Source of the DNA: Arcobacter defluvii
GTDB lineage: Bacteria > Campylobacterota > Campylobacteria > Campylobacterales > Arcobacteraceae
DNA length: 64,000 nucleotides
Reading direction: 5' to 3'
Assembly: GCF_013201725.1 (NCBI RefSeq)
Contig: NZ_CP053835.1
Location: 1,798,001 to 1,862,000 of the forward strand
The position numbers were made by a program, and so were the translations under genes. A model generated the notes under the pieces. The model ran no database searches. It had not been told where the DNA came from and worked only from the letters and a program-made list of their open reading frames with translations. Below are positions 1 through 9,514 of this stretch, piece after piece (positions within the stretch are counted from its first letter, which is position 1; the number at the start of each line of letters is the position of its first letter).

Positions 1-685
1 CTCCACTAAATCCACCATCTATATCACAAGCTGGCCCAAATTCTCGAATTGCTTTAAAGCTATCTTCATCTTTTGAATTTAAACCTTTTTCTATCATAAC
101 TTGAAATGAATCATCATATTCATTTTTAAGTTTTAAAATAGACTTTGTTATGTCATTTTTTTCTAAAACTAAAAGAAGTAATCTTGCAAAAAAATCTACA
201 CACTCTTTTGCTTTTTTACTATTGTGGGTTACTTGTACAAAAATTTGTACATTTTTTAAAAATTCTTCTTTATTTTTTGATACTTTTAAAAGAGGAGCAA
301 TTCTTCCAACAATTGATAAATCAGTTGAATTTGAGCCACTTGGAGTGGTTTTATTCTCAATATTTAAAATAGTATTTCTTGAAGCAGAATCCAAATATCC
401 TGTATAATTTTTCATTTTTTTATACCAAAAATCTCTATATAAATCCACATCAAAACTATTTTTATCTTTCAAAAATTCATATAACCAAAGAGTTTGATCT
501 CCATAATGAGTAAAATCTCCTGCTTCTTTTCCTTTATGCCATAAAGCTTTAGGAGCATTTAAAACTTGCCAATTAAAGTTTTTATCTAAAAGTTGTTCTT
601 CATCATAAACCCAATGCATTCCTAAACAGTAAGAATCTATAACTAACACAGATAAAACTAAATCTTTTATTTTTTCTTCAAACAT
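1..685 (-). CDS. ADP-ribosylglycohydrolase family protein (3' part beyond window)
   Basis: Partial gene running off the left edge; about 228 codons are visible from ATG 683-685. A ribosome site (AAGGAG, 692-697) lies 6 nt upstream of the start. The N-terminal motif DSYCLGMHWVYD matches the GD-x-LG-MP-type opening of ADP-ribosylglycohydrolases (DraG/ADPRH fold), and STDLSIVGRIAPLL resembles the segment supplying metal-binding Thr/Asp residues. Near the window edge GPACDIDGGFSG resembles a late helix of the family. Such enzymes remove ADP-ribose from proteins or small molecules using two magnesium ions; the substrate here cannot be told. The usual C-terminal GGD(T/S)D segment is outside the window. 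It starts 10 nt after the J-domain gene and may share its mRNA. Family assignment rests on motif recognition only. Confidence 0.7.
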   Translation of the reverse strand, partial: MFEEKIKDLVLSVLVIDSYCLGMHWVYDEEQLLDKNFNWQVLNAPKALWHKGKEAGDFTHYGDQTLWLYEFLKDKNSFDVDLYRDFWYKKMKNYTGYLDSASRNTILNIENKTTPSGSNSTDLSIVGRIAPLLKVSKNKEEFLKNVQIFVQVTHNSKKAKECVDFFARLLLLVLEKNDITKSILKLKNEYDDSFQVMIEKGLNSKDEDSFKAIREFGPACDIDGGFSG

Positions 686-695
686 TTGTATCTCC

Positions 696-962
696 TTATT
701 TCACCCAATTTTTATAGTTCGTAAATGCTGGAAACTGATGTCTAAACTCATCTTTATCAAATGAGTAACAATATGAATCCATATAAGCACAAAGTATTTC
801 GTAATTCTTTTTTAATTCAATAAACTTTTCATCACTACCTTCTGGCATATCAGGATGGTATTTTTTTGACAATTTTAAATACTTTTTTTTCAAATCTTTT
901 CTTGAAACTCTTGTTAATATTCCAAACATATCAACAGCTTTTTCAAATTCACTATAATCCAT
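696..962 (-). CDS. small J-domain (DnaJ-like) protein
   Basis: 88-aa protein that is almost entirely a J domain, with the HPD motif at residues 36-38 after a basic helix (KKKYLKLSKKYHPD). J domains stimulate the ATPase of DnaK-type chaperones; no Gly/Phe, zinc-finger or substrate-binding part is present, so it is probably a specialised co-chaperone. The frame is open up to an ATG at 1013, but I prefer the ATG at 960-962 because AAAGGA (968-973) sits 5 nt before it and the J domain begins there. The gene is followed after 10 nt by the ADP-ribosylglycohydrolase gene, suggesting co-transcription. Confidence 0.75.
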   Translation of the reverse strand: MDYSEFEKAVDMFGILTRVSRKDLKKKYLKLSKKYHPDMPEGSDEKFIELKKNYEILCAYMDSYCYSFDKDEFRHQFPAFTNYKNWVK

Positions 963-1061
963 ATAAATCCTTTTAAATTCATACATATTGTACTCAAAAA
1001 GTTTTAATATCAATTTAGGTAATCTAAATAAAAATAATAATTAATTTTTAGAAGGATTTTT

Positions 1062-1685
1062 ATGGTTTATACTCTATATTATGTACATGACCCAATGTGT
1101 TCATGGTGTTATGCATTTAAAGCAACATTAGATGAACTAAAAAAACATTTAGCATCAAATATAAAAATAGTTTATGTGGTTGGAGGTTTAGCAAAACATT
1201 CAGATGAGCCAATGCCAAAAGAAATGCAAGAAAAAATAGAAAATATTTGGTATGAAATAGAAGAAGTAACTGGAACTAAGTTTAATCATGATTTTTGGAA
1301 AAATTGTATTCCAAGACGTTCAACTTATCTTGCATGCCAAGCAACTATACTTGCACGTTATGAAGATAAAGAAGATGAAATGATAAATGCCATTCAAGAA
1401 GCTTATTATCAAAAAGCATTAAATCCAAGTGATGCTTCAACATTAATTAGTTTAGCAAAACAAATAGGAATGGATGAAAAAAAATTTGAAGAGGATTTAA
1501 AATCACAAAAAATAGAAGATGATTTACAAGAAGAACTAAACTTTAGACGTTCGCTTTATGTAAAAGTTTTTCCTTCATTGATTTTAAAATATAAAAAAGA
1601 ACTATATCCAATAAATATAAAATATAATGATTATAAAAGTATGTTAAATCAAATAAATGATTTAGTAGAAAATAGCTATTTTTAA
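1062..1685 (+). CDS. DsbA-family thioredoxin-like protein
   Basis: 207-aa protein with a CxxC active site, C13-S-W-C16, directly after the first beta strand, and a likely cis-proline loop (VFPSLIL) near the end. This is the layout of DsbA/FrnE-like thiol oxidoreductases with a helical insertion. There is no signal peptide or membrane segment, so it probably works in the cytoplasm rather than as the periplasmic DsbA. A ribosome site (GAAGGA) precedes ATG 1062. It is a single-gene unit closed by a hairpin terminator. The 2-hydroxychromene-2-carboxylate isomerase branch has a similar fold, but those enzymes usually lack the CxxC pair. Confidence 0.8.
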   Translation: MVYTLYYVHDPMCSWCYAFKATLDELKKHLASNIKIVYVVGGLAKHSDEPMPKEMQEKIENIWYEIEEVTGTKFNHDFWKNCIPRRSTYLACQATILARYEDKEDEMINAIQEAYYQKALNPSDASTLISLAKQIGMDEKKFEEDLKSQKIEDDLQEELNFRRSLYVKVFPSLILKYKKELYPINIKYNDYKSMLNQINDLVENSYF

Positions 1686-1714
1686 AAAGAAGAAGTTTTT
1701 ACTTCTTCTTTTTT
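1684..1714. terminator. bidirectional hairpin terminator
   Basis: Perfect stem AAAAAGAAGAAGT / ACTTCTTCTTTTT with a short T loop, A-rich on one side and T-rich on the other. It sits between the convergent DsbA-like gene and the lactate permease gene and could serve both. Confidence 0.8.
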
Positions 1715-1716
1715 AT

Positions 1717-3408
1717 TTATTTCATAAGTGGATCAGTTAATCCTAAATAATACATTCCAATTAAACCAACAATTCCAACAACTAAACAATAGTAAATTGT
1801 AGGAATAATAGTTTTTCTTAAAGTCTCACCTTCTTGGTCAAGTAATCCAACAGTTGCACTAGCTGCAACAACATTGTGAATTGCTATCATATTTCCAGCT
1901 GCTGCTCCAACTGCTTGAAGAGCAACCATAAATGCTGTAGAAACACCTAACGCATCAGCAACACCAAATTGGAATTGACTTAACATCATATTTGAAACTG
2001 TATTACTTCCAGCAATAAATGCTCCTAAAGCTCCAACAACTGGTGCAAATAAAGGATAAATATCTCCAACTGAATGAGCAACAAAATTTGCCATTGCAAT
2101 TGGCATGGAATCAAATCCAGAAGCATTAACACCTGAATTAATTAAAACTCTTACAAGTGGAATAGTAAATACAAGTACAAATCCAGCACCAATCATTACT
2201 CTTGAAGATTCACCAACAGCTGCTTTTAACTCTTTAAATTCCATTTTATGTAAAAAATAAGTGATAATTACAACAAATACTAAAATTCCTCCTGGTAAAT
2301 ATAAAGGATTCATAGTAAAGTTTAGACCTTCTCCTAAAATATTTTTGTATGAGAATGCTAAAGACATAACAAAAGCTTTTGCATCAGCACTAACTCTTGT
2401 TAATACTAAAATTGCAGCAACTAATACATAAGGAATCCAAGCTTTTGTTAAAGACATAGCTTCTTTTGATGTCATTGCATCAAATTTCATTTCAAATTTA
2501 GAAACCCATGCAACTGGCCATTTTTCTCTTGGAGCAAAATCCCAAGATTTTTTAGGAACTAAGAATCCATTTTTAGCTGCTAAGACAACGATTGGTAAAC
2601 CAACTAATGCACCAATTAATGATGGGAACTCTGCACCTAAAAATACACCTGTTAAAGCATAAGGAATTGTAAACGCAAGACCTGCAAAAATTGCAAAAGG
2701 AATTATTGATAATCCTTCACTCCAAGATTTATTTTCTCCAAAAAATCTTGTAAGCATGATAATCATAAATAAAGGAATAAATGTTCCAGCAATTGCATGA
2801 GTAATAGCTACTTCTGATGTAATAATTTGAAGATATGAATCCCAAGAAGAACCAAAATTTGATAAAGTTGCTCCAATTCCAGCTGAATCTAATCCTTTAT
2901 TTACTCCAATTAAAATAGGAGTTCCAACTGCACCAAAAGATACAGGAGTACTTTGGATCATCATACCAACCATAACAGCTGCCATAGCAGGAAATCCAAT
3001 AGCTACAAGTAATGGAGCAGCAATAGCAGCAGGTGTTCCAAAACCAGAAGCTCCTTCAATAAATGAACCAAATAACCAAGCTACGATAATAACTTGTATT
3101 CTTCTATCAGGACTAATATTATTAAATCCTTCTCTAATTACAATAATTGCACCTGAATGTTTTAGTGTATTTAAAAGTAAAATAGCACCAAAAATAATCC
3201 ATAAAACAGAAATTGTGATTAACATTCCTTCAATCGTTGAAGCAAGAACTCTTTCAAAAGAAACTTCCCAAACCAAAAATGCAACTGCGATTGTTGCAAT
3301 ATAAACTAAAGGCATTGCTTTTTTTGCAGAAACTCTAAGTCCTACAAGTAAAATACCAGCAAATATGATTGGTAACGCAGCAAAAAATGCTTGAAAACCT
3401 AAACTCAT
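1717..3408 (-). CDS. lctP: L-lactate permease (LctP family)
   Basis: 563-aa, very hydrophobic inner-membrane protein with about a dozen predicted transmembrane segments. Length and motifs match the lactate permease family (LctP/LldP): the conserved [19 protein letters not shown] segment near residues 114-132 and the late [14 protein letters not shown] segment. It imports L- or D-lactate, and related glycolate, with protons. A strong ribosome site (AGGAGG) precedes the start at 3408. No lactate dehydrogenase gene is adjacent. It appears to be a single-gene unit sharing a bidirectional terminator at its 3' end. Substrate preference between lactate and glycolate cannot be settled from sequence. 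Confidence 0.9.
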   Translation of the reverse strand: MSLGFQAFFAALPIIFAGILLVGLRVSAKKAMPLVYIATIAVAFLVWEVSFERVLASTIEGMLITISVLWIIFGAILLLNTLKHSGAIIVIREGFNNISPDRRIQVIIVAWLFGSFIEGASGFGTPAAIAAPLLVAIGFPAMAAVMVGMMIQSTPVSFGAVGTPILIGVNKGLDSAGIGATLSNFGSSWDSYLQIITSEVAITHAIAGTFIPLFMIIMLTRFFGENKSWSEGLSIIPFAIFAGLAFTIPYALTGVFLGAEFPSLIGALVGLPIVVLAAKNGFLVPKKSWDFAPREKWPVAWVSKFEMKFDAMTSKEAMSLTKAWIPYVLVAAILVLTRVSADAKAFVMSLAFSYKNILGEGLNFTMNPLYLPGGILVFVVIITYFLHKMEFKELKAAVGESSRVMIGAGFVLVFTIPLVRVLINSGVNASGFDSMPIAMANFVAHSVGDIYPLFAPVVGALGAFIAGSNTVSNMMLSQFQFGVADALGVSTAFMVALQAVGAAAGNMIAIHNVVAASATVGLLDQEGETLRKTIIPTIYYCLVVGIVGLIGMYYLGLTDPLMK

Positions 3409-3543
3409 AAACTTTCCTCCTAATAAAAATTAGACTAAGAATAGTTTTGAGATATGATATTTTTATGAGAAAAAATATCTAGTAAGAAAATAACATAAAT
3501 TTATCTATAAAAGTGATAATTTTGGTAACAAATTAGTTACATT

Positions 3544-5949
3544 TTATATAATTATTCTAAATTCTGCTCCAATAAATTTTTGATTTTTATATACAAAATT
3601 TTTATTTGAAACAAAAATTTCTCCATTTAATCCTTTTGTAATTATCTCTTCACTCATATATAAACCAATTCCCGTTCCAACTGATTTATGTTTTGTTGTA
3701 AAATATGGTTCAAAAACATGGGCAATAACATTTTCATTTATTCCACCTGCATTATCATAAATCTCAATAATTTTTTTTCCTTCTTCTTCATAAAGATTTA
3801 TAAATATTAATTTTAAATCTTGTTCTTTTTCAATAAAAGCATCTTTTGCATTTATTAAGATATTCATCATAACTTGTAAAAATTGGTTTCTAATACCTTT
3901 TATTTCAAAATTATCATCATTGACAAAAACAAGTTCAATATTATGTTTTACTAGCTCTGTTTTTATCAGATTTAAACTACTATTAATAGCTTGTTTTACA
4001 TCAAAGTTACTTTTTACTGAGTCTTCTTTATAAAAATTCCTAAAATCATCAATAGTATTTGATAAATATTTTGTAGAATTTAAAATCACTTCTATAAAAT
4101 CAATAATTTCTTCTTTTGAATAAAACCCCTCTTCTTCATGAAGTTTAATAGCACTCGTTGAAGAACTAATCACACTTAAAGGTTGTCTCCATTGATGGGC
4201 AATATTTCCTATCATTTCACCCATAGCTGATAATTTTGATTGTTGAAAAAGAAGTTTTTCTTTTTCATGTAAAAGTCTTTCTTGTTCTTTTTGTAAAGTT
4301 ATATCAGAAAAAACTGCAATATAATTTGTCAATTTATTATTTTCATTATAAACAGCATTTATTTTTATTCTTTCAATATAAAGTTTCCCATTTTTATCTT
4401 TATTTGTTATTTCACCTTCCCAATAACCTGTAGAAATCAACTCTGTCCACATATTTTTATAAAAATCTTCTTCTTGAAGACCTGATTTTAAGATTTTTGG
4501 ATTTCTTCCAACAACTTCTTTTAATGTATATCCAGTATTTAATTCAAATGCTTTATTTACATTTACGATATTTGCTTTATCATCAGTTACAACTATTCCA
4601 TCATGGGCATTTTTGAAAACAATATGAGCATTTTTAAGTTCTTTTTCTCTTTGTTTTTTTATTGTAATATCTAAAGCAATTAGTACATATTCAATATGTT
4701 CATCAATTTCAAAAGATGATATTACGATTTCTAATACTCTTGGTTTTCCATCTAAATCATATATATTTAACTCTTTTTGTACTTTTTCACCATCCGTATA
4801 ATTTCTAAAAATACTTTCTAACCATTTTTTTTCACTCTCAGGCCAACATGAATATTCCCAAATATTTTTATCTTCAATTTTATTTTCAAAAAATAAAGAT
4901 AGAAAACTCTTATTTATATCTAAAATTTTTCCATCAGAATCTACTATTAGAGCAAAAAAACTACTTTGTTCAAACAAAATTTTAAATTTTTTATTTAGAG
5001 AAAATTCTTTGTTAATTCTTTTATTATAAGTAATTAACCATGAAATTATTAGAATAATAGATAAGATTAATAAAGCAAAAATAGTTACTAAAAAAGTATA
5101 ACTTTTTTCTTCCCAAGTTTGTAAAGTTTTGTCAAAATTCAATCTTACTATTACTAAAAATGGATAATTTAAAGTGCTGTTATAAGAAAGAATAGTTTTT
5201 TCTTTATTAAAATCAAAAATACCAGAAAATGAATTTTTTTCTTTTATAATAGTCTTTAACTCATCACTAATATCTATATTGCTTTGTTCTCTAAAATCGT
5301 TTGAAACCAATAATGTTCCATCTATTTTTAAAATATCAATATAACAATGTTCAATATTTAAAAAATTATTATATCGATTAAGTAAAAAATCACCATTTAT
5401 GGCAATTAAAACTTTAACTCTTTTATAACCTAAAGAAACCTCTTTTAATATAGGAAAAAAATTTATATCCAAATTATTCTTTGAATACTCGATATTTTTT
5501 GCATCAAAAAAATCTCTTCCCTCTTTCGTATTTCCAACTCTTAAAATATCTTTACTATAAGTTGGTATTGGATAAAAAGATTCTAAATTTATTAAAAGAT
5601 TTTTATTTAACTTATTTGAGCTATATATGATTTTATTATTCTCATCTAAAATATTTATTGATCTTATTTCTAAATTCTCTTTTAATAAATTTAGTAGTTT
5701 ATTATTAATAATTTCCTCTTTTTCTTCATTTTTTAAAAGTACCACTAAACTTTGAGAAAATAAATCCATAGAGTTTATTGTTTTTGTTAGATTATCAACA
5801 AAAATACTTGAATATAATTGAACTAATTTTAAATGAGTTTTTATTGTTTCATCTTTTAAAACACTTATAGAAAAAAAAACACCTGAGATTACAAGAAAAA
5901 TGATAAATAAACTTGCAATAATTATTTTTGAAACTGTAAACTTCATCAA
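3544..5949 (-). CDS. membrane PAS-domain sensor histidine kinase
   Basis: 801-aa sensor kinase. Order of parts: transmembrane segment at about 7-27, a periplasmic region at about 28-283 that looks like a Cache-type sensor, a second transmembrane segment at about 284-306, PAS domain 1 (about 318-430), PAS domain 2 (about 440-555), then a short coiled linker. The dimerisation/phosphoacceptor helix has GNIAHQWRQPL with His585, and an ATPase domain has N (NILINAKDAF), G1 (IYDNAGGI) and G2 (GTGIGLYMS) boxes. No receiver domain is attached. Its start lies 7 nt after the stop of the binding-protein gene at 5957-6742, so the two form an operon and the binding protein may present ligand to this kinase. 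No cognate response regulator is adjacent. Confidence 0.9.
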   Translation of the reverse strand: MMKFTVSKIIIASLFIIFLVISGVFFSISVLKDETIKTHLKLVQLYSSIFVDNLTKTINSMDLFSQSLVVLLKNEEKEEIINNKLLNLLKENLEIRSINILDENNKIIYSSNKLNKNLLINLESFYPIPTYSKDILRVGNTKEGRDFFDAKNIEYSKNNLDINFFPILKEVSLGYKRVKVLIAINGDFLLNRYNNFLNIEHCYIDILKIDGTLLVSNDFREQSNIDISDELKTIIKEKNSFSGIFDFNKEKTILSYNSTLNYPFLVIVRLNFDKTLQTWEEKSYTFLVTIFALLILSIILIISWLITYNKRINKEFSLNKKFKILFEQSSFFALIVDSDGKILDINKSFLSLFFENKIEDKNIWEYSCWPESEKKWLESIFRNYTDGEKVQKELNIYDLDGKPRVLEIVISSFEIDEHIEYVLIALDITIKKQREKELKNAHIVFKNAHDGIVVTDDKANIVNVNKAFELNTGYTLKEVVGRNPKILKSGLQEEDFYKNMWTELISTGYWEGEITNKDKNGKLYIERIKINAVYNENNKLTNYIAVFSDITLQKEQERLLHEKEKLLFQQSKLSAMGEMIGNIAHQWRQPLSVISSSTSAIKLHEEEGFYSKEEIIDFIEVILNSTKYLSNTIDDFRNFYKEDSVKSNFDVKQAINSSLNLIKTELVKHNIELVFVNDDNFEIKGIRNQFLQVMMNILINAKDAFIEKEQDLKLIFINLYEEEGKKIIEIYDNAGGINENVIAHVFEPYFTTKHKSVGTGIGLYMSEEIITKGLNGEIFVSNKNFVYKNQKFIGAEFRIII

Positions 5950-5956
5950 AATATAC

Positions 5957-6742
5957 TTATTTTAATTTAACAATTGGTTCTAAACCATTTTTTTTAGCTA
6001 ATAAAAGAAGTCTGCCATCTACTTTTATATCATCAATAAATTTCTCAACTCTATTATAAAATTTATCATCACCATATTTCATAGCCCAAGCATAATCAGT
6101 TTTAAAATAAGTAGTTTTTGGTTCTATTAATTTTGCCCAATTAGTTTTGATTAGCATTCTTTTAGCAAAAGGATAATCTGTCATAAAAACATCAGCACGA
6201 CCAGATTGAACTTCTTCTTCCCTTTGATGCATTTTATCCACAACTAAAAGTTCAGCATTTTTTAATTTTTCTTTCATAATTGGCTCATGATAAGTTCCCT
6301 TTGCAACTGCAACAATATTACCTTTTTTATCAATATCATCCCAATTTTGAATTCTTCTATTATTTTTTGTAGTAATTGCATAAACATCACTTGATAAATG
6401 CGCTGTTGTAAATCTAATCTTTTCTCGTCTTTGGGCAGTGTTTCCAATTGCAAACATTGCAATTTGACAAACATCATTATTTATATCATCAATTAAAGTT
6501 GCAAAAGAACTCATTACAAACTCTAAATTTACATTTAAATCTTTTGCCAATTCTTGAGCTAAATCACTATCTATTCCTGAAAATTGTTGAGTTCTTTGGT
6601 CTAAATAAGAGATTCCATAATATTCAGGCCAAACACAAACTCTTAGTTTATTTGTTGATTTTATCTCATCAAGAATATCTCCATTTGCAAAAAGAGCTAA
6701 AGAGAAAAATAATAGTAAATATAATTTTTTAATGTGTCTCAT
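5957..6742 (-). CDS. periplasmic solute-binding protein, family 3
   Basis: 261-aa protein with a signal peptide (basic start, hydrophobic LLLFFSLALFA, cleavage near residue 20) followed by one bacterial extracellular solute-binding family 3 domain: LRVCVWPEYYGI at the start, GIDSDLAQELAKDL, and FTTAHLSSDVYAI in the hinge. Such domains bind amino acids or small organic acids. No ABC permease or ATPase gene is next to it. Instead it is 7 nt upstream of a sensor kinase, which suggests a signalling role in place of, or besides, import. Ligand unknown. Confidence 0.85.
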   Translation of the reverse strand: MRHIKKLYLLLFFSLALFANGDILDEIKSTNKLRVCVWPEYYGISYLDQRTQQFSGIDSDLAQELAKDLNVNLEFVMSSFATLIDDINNDVCQIAMFAIGNTAQRREKIRFTTAHLSSDVYAITTKNNRRIQNWDDIDKKGNIVAVAKGTYHEPIMKEKLKNAELLVVDKMHQREEEVQSGRADVFMTDYPFAKRMLIKTNWAKLIEPKTTYFKTDYAWAMKYGDDKFYNRVEKFIDDIKVDGRLLLLAKKNGLEPIVKLK

Positions 6743-6905
6743 TTAATATTCCTAATAACGTAAAATATCAATGATTATACAAAATATAGGTATAAACTAT
6801 ATTAAATGAAAATCTTTATCAATAAAATAATTTTTTGTTAATATTGATTAATTTATTTATAGTATAAAGCATTATATAATACGCAACTATTTAAAAAGGG
6901 ATTTT
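6743..6905. promoter_or_regulatory. divergent promoter region
   Basis: 163-bp AT-rich stretch between divergent genes. TATAAT-like boxes are visible on the plus strand around 6868-6882 ahead of the J-domain gene at 6906, preceded by the T-rich periodicity usual for Campylobacterota sigma-70 promoters. No coding sequence is seen. Confidence 0.4.
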
Positions 6906-7376
6906 ATGTATAACAACACAATTATTTATATATTTAATAGATTAATAAGACTAGCCATATTATTTTTTATTCTATATTTAATTTTTACAAATTTTGGTAC
7001 TTTTATGATAATAGTAGGAATTTTTGTTTTGATTATCGCTTTTATTATTTATAACTTTAAGAAAAAAATGAAAGCAAATAGTTTTTCATTTAGATTTGAT
7101 AGCTCACAATTTCAAAATGGTACAAATTTTGATTTTAGAGATTTTAATAACTTCAATAATTCAGGCTTTCAAGGTTTTGCAAATGCTCCAAGATTTAATG
7201 AAGTTGAAAAAGCAAAAGAGTTTTTTGGATTTACTCACTCTCCAACAAAAGAAGAGATAAAAAAAAGATATAAAGAACTTGCACGTAAATATCATCCAGA
7301 TATGAATGGTGGAAATGATGAAAAAATGAAAGAATTAAACAATTATAGAGATATTTTGATGAAAACTGTAGAGTGA
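6906..7376 (+). CDS. membrane-anchored J-domain protein
   Basis: 156-aa protein with two closely spaced hydrophobic segments near the N-terminus (about residues 12-52), an Asn/Phe-rich linker, and a C-terminal J domain (about 97-156) with the HPD motif in RKYHPDMNGG. The architecture is that of DjlA/TerB-like or DnaJ-C-terminal proteins: a membrane anchor placing a J domain in the cytoplasm to recruit DnaK at the membrane. The start at 6906 follows an AAAAGGGA ribosome site. It converges with the M50-family gene, separated by 2 nt. Confidence 0.8.
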   Translation: MYNNTIIYIFNRLIRLAILFFILYLIFTNFGTFMIIVGIFVLIIAFIIYNFKKKMKANSFSFRFDSSQFQNGTNFDFRDFNNFNNSGFQGFANAPRFNEVEKAKEFFGFTHSPTKEEIKKRYKELARKYHPDMNGGNDEKMKELNNYRDILMKTVE

Positions 7377-7392
7377 ATTTAAAATTCACTCT
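7370..7392. terminator. palindrome across two convergent stop codons
   Basis: Eleven-base arms (AGAGTGAATTT and AAATTCACTCT) with a one-base spacer. It overlaps the stop codons of both the J-domain gene and the M50 gene. It may act as a two-way terminator, but no clear T-run follows. Confidence 0.4.
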
Positions 7393-9514
7393 CTCTTATT
7401 AGAACTGAAACTGCTTTTTTAAAGATTCTTGAAATTATACTTGAAGATTCTCCTTGAGTAACTAAAACTCCAACCTTTCTATTTTCTAAATTTAATGAAA
7501 TATCATTTAAATCTATTGAGATTTTATAATAAGCTTGTTCTGTTTTTATCCCTTTATTTTTATCTTGTCTTGTAGCTATTTCTCCTCCAAAATCAGAAGA
7601 TAATTCAGGAAATTCTAAATATGGAACAGAAACTTTTGAGATATTTGATATTTTTGAATGAATATCTTTTATATCTCCTGAACTAAAAATAAATTTACTA
7701 TTACTATTTTCTTTCAATAATTTAAAATCATTTTCATTACAAAAACCAACTATTTTGTAGTTTAAATTATCATATAACACAAAAATTGGCTCTTTTTTAT
7801 TTATCCATTGATTTACTTTAAAAACATCATTGAAATAGATTTTTCCATCAAAATTTGCTTTTATTTCAAACTTATCTATAACTTTTTTTAAACCATCTAA
7901 TTCATTTTGTTTTTTCAATAAAGATTCTTCTAAAACAAAACGTTTATTTAGATTTTCTTTAAAACCTGCTTGTTTATTGATTTCAAGTTCAATTTGTGTT
8001 ATCTCTTTTTGAATTTGTGATATTTTAAACTCAAGTTGTGGAGATTTAATTTTCAATAATAGTTGATCTTTTTTTACATAATCTCCATTTGTAAAAAATA
8101 TTTTTTCTATAAATCCATCTTCAGCAGAGTAATACTCAATATAGTTCTTTGATTCAATAATTGCTGGCATTTTGATATTTGTATTCCAAGGAATAAATAT
8201 CAAAAATAAAAATATTATAAATAAAGTTAAAGAGATTTTATTTCTTTTATTAAATTCTACTTGTGCTTTTTTACTCCACCAAAATTTTAACTCTTTAAAA
8301 ATAGGTAAAAAAATAAACCAAATAATTTCAACTAAAAATAAAACTATTCCTAAAACTTTAAAAGCATAATAATAGACTAAAACAGCTATTCCTAAAAATA
8401 AGAAAAATCTATAAATCCAAGTTCCTATGGCATAAACAATAAAAAATCTCTCTTTTTCTTTTGGTAAGATTTCTGGTTTTACTTCATCTAAACCTAAAAT
8501 ATTTTTTCTTATAAACCATCTTGCCATTGCAAAAGAACGAGGTTGTAAATTTTTACTATCTGTAATATCTGATAAAGCATAATAACCATCAAATCGTAAA
8601 AATGGACTAATATTTATAAGTAATGAGCTAATCCAACTTGTTGTTGCAATAATAAATAAAATACTTTTTAATATCCCATCAGGAGCAAAAGACCATAAGA
8701 AAGTGGCAATTAAACCTAAATAAAGTTCTACTTTCATTCCAGCAACAACGATTTTTAATCTTTGATATTTTGATTTTAATTTCCAAGCATTTGTTGTATC
8801 TGTATATAAAACAGGAAATAAAACTAAAAATGCAACTCCCATAGTTGGAACTTTACAACCATATCTTTTGGCTGTAAAAGCATGCCCTAGTTCGTGAAAA
8901 CTTTTAACAAAAACTAAAGATAAAAAATAGTAAAAAAAACCTTCTTTTGAAAATAAATACATAAAAGTTGAAGTAAATTTTTCCCAATCTCTTAAGACAA
9001 AAATAATTCCAATAAAACCTAAAACTAAAACAATATTTTGCCAAAGCTTAGAATATAAAAAATCAACCCTAGTTTTATTTCTTTCAAGCCAAAGGTCTGG
9101 TTTTAAAAGAGGAATTCTAATAAATAGATAATTATGAATTAACCATTTAAAAATATTTTGTTTTGATTGTTTTTGAACATTTATCATTCTTGAAGTATAT
9201 TTTGAATCATCACAAACAATTAAATTATTATTTATTAAAAAATTAACAAAAGTTTGTAAAGATTCTTTATCAATCTCATAATCTTTTTTTTCTAAAATAG
9301 TTACAAACTCTTCAAGTTCAATATCACTTTGCCAATTTGAAATTAATTCAAAAGTATCAAGTCCAATATCAAAATATTTATTTTGAATTGGATCAAATAA
9401 AAGCCATCTTTTTGAACCATCTTCAGCAACGGAAGTTTCTAAAAGTTTTAAATCATCTCTTATTTTTGGTAATATCGTTTGTTCTTGTTGTTGAAACATT
9501 ACCAACCTATCCAT
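7379..9514 (-). CDS. M50-family membrane metalloprotease fused to HlyD-like adaptor
   Basis: 711-aa polytopic membrane protein. Residues about 1-105 look like a PqqD-like winged-helix domain (DPIQNKYFDIGLDTFELI). A membrane region follows with the zinc-protease motif HELGH at 207-211 and a matching downstream NISPFLRFDG at 301-310, the second metal-site motif of site-2 proteases. After further membrane helices (about 360-440) comes a periplasmic HlyD-type part: a lipoyl-like half (EDGFIEKIFFTNGDYVKKDQ), a short coiled coil, and a beta barrel. Both catalytic motifs look intact. It is the last gene of the TolC/HlyD/giant-protein operon and overlaps the preceding gene by 16 nt, implying tight coupling. 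I infer a role in processing or exporting the giant DUF4347 protein; no export mechanism is proven for this family. Confidence 0.8.
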   Translation of the reverse strand: MDRLVMFQQQEQTILPKIRDDLKLLETSVAEDGSKRWLLFDPIQNKYFDIGLDTFELISNWQSDIELEEFVTILEKKDYEIDKESLQTFVNFLINNNLIVCDDSKYTSRMINVQKQSKQNIFKWLIHNYLFIRIPLLKPDLWLERNKTRVDFLYSKLWQNIVLVLGFIGIIFVLRDWEKFTSTFMYLFSKEGFFYYFLSLVFVKSFHELGHAFTAKRYGCKVPTMGVAFLVLFPVLYTDTTNAWKLKSKYQRLKIVVAGMKVELYLGLIATFLWSFAPDGILKSILFIIATTSWISSLLINISPFLRFDGYYALSDITDSKNLQPRSFAMARWFIRKNILGLDEVKPEILPKEKERFFIVYAIGTWIYRFFLFLGIAVLVYYYAFKVLGIVLFLVEIIWFIFLPIFKELKFWWSKKAQVEFNKRNKISLTLFIIFLFLIFIPWNTNIKMPAIIESKNYIEYYSAEDGFIEKIFFTNGDYVKKDQLLLKIKSPQLEFKISQIQKEITQIELEINKQAGFKENLNKRFVLEESLLKKQNELDGLKKVIDKFEIKANFDGKIYFNDVFKVNQWINKKEPIFVLYDNLNYKIVGFCNENDFKLLKENSNSKFIFSSGDIKDIHSKISNISKVSVPYLEFPELSSDFGGEIATRQDKNKGIKTEQAYYKISIDLNDISLNLENRKVGVLVTQGESSSIISRIFKKAVSVLIRESEF

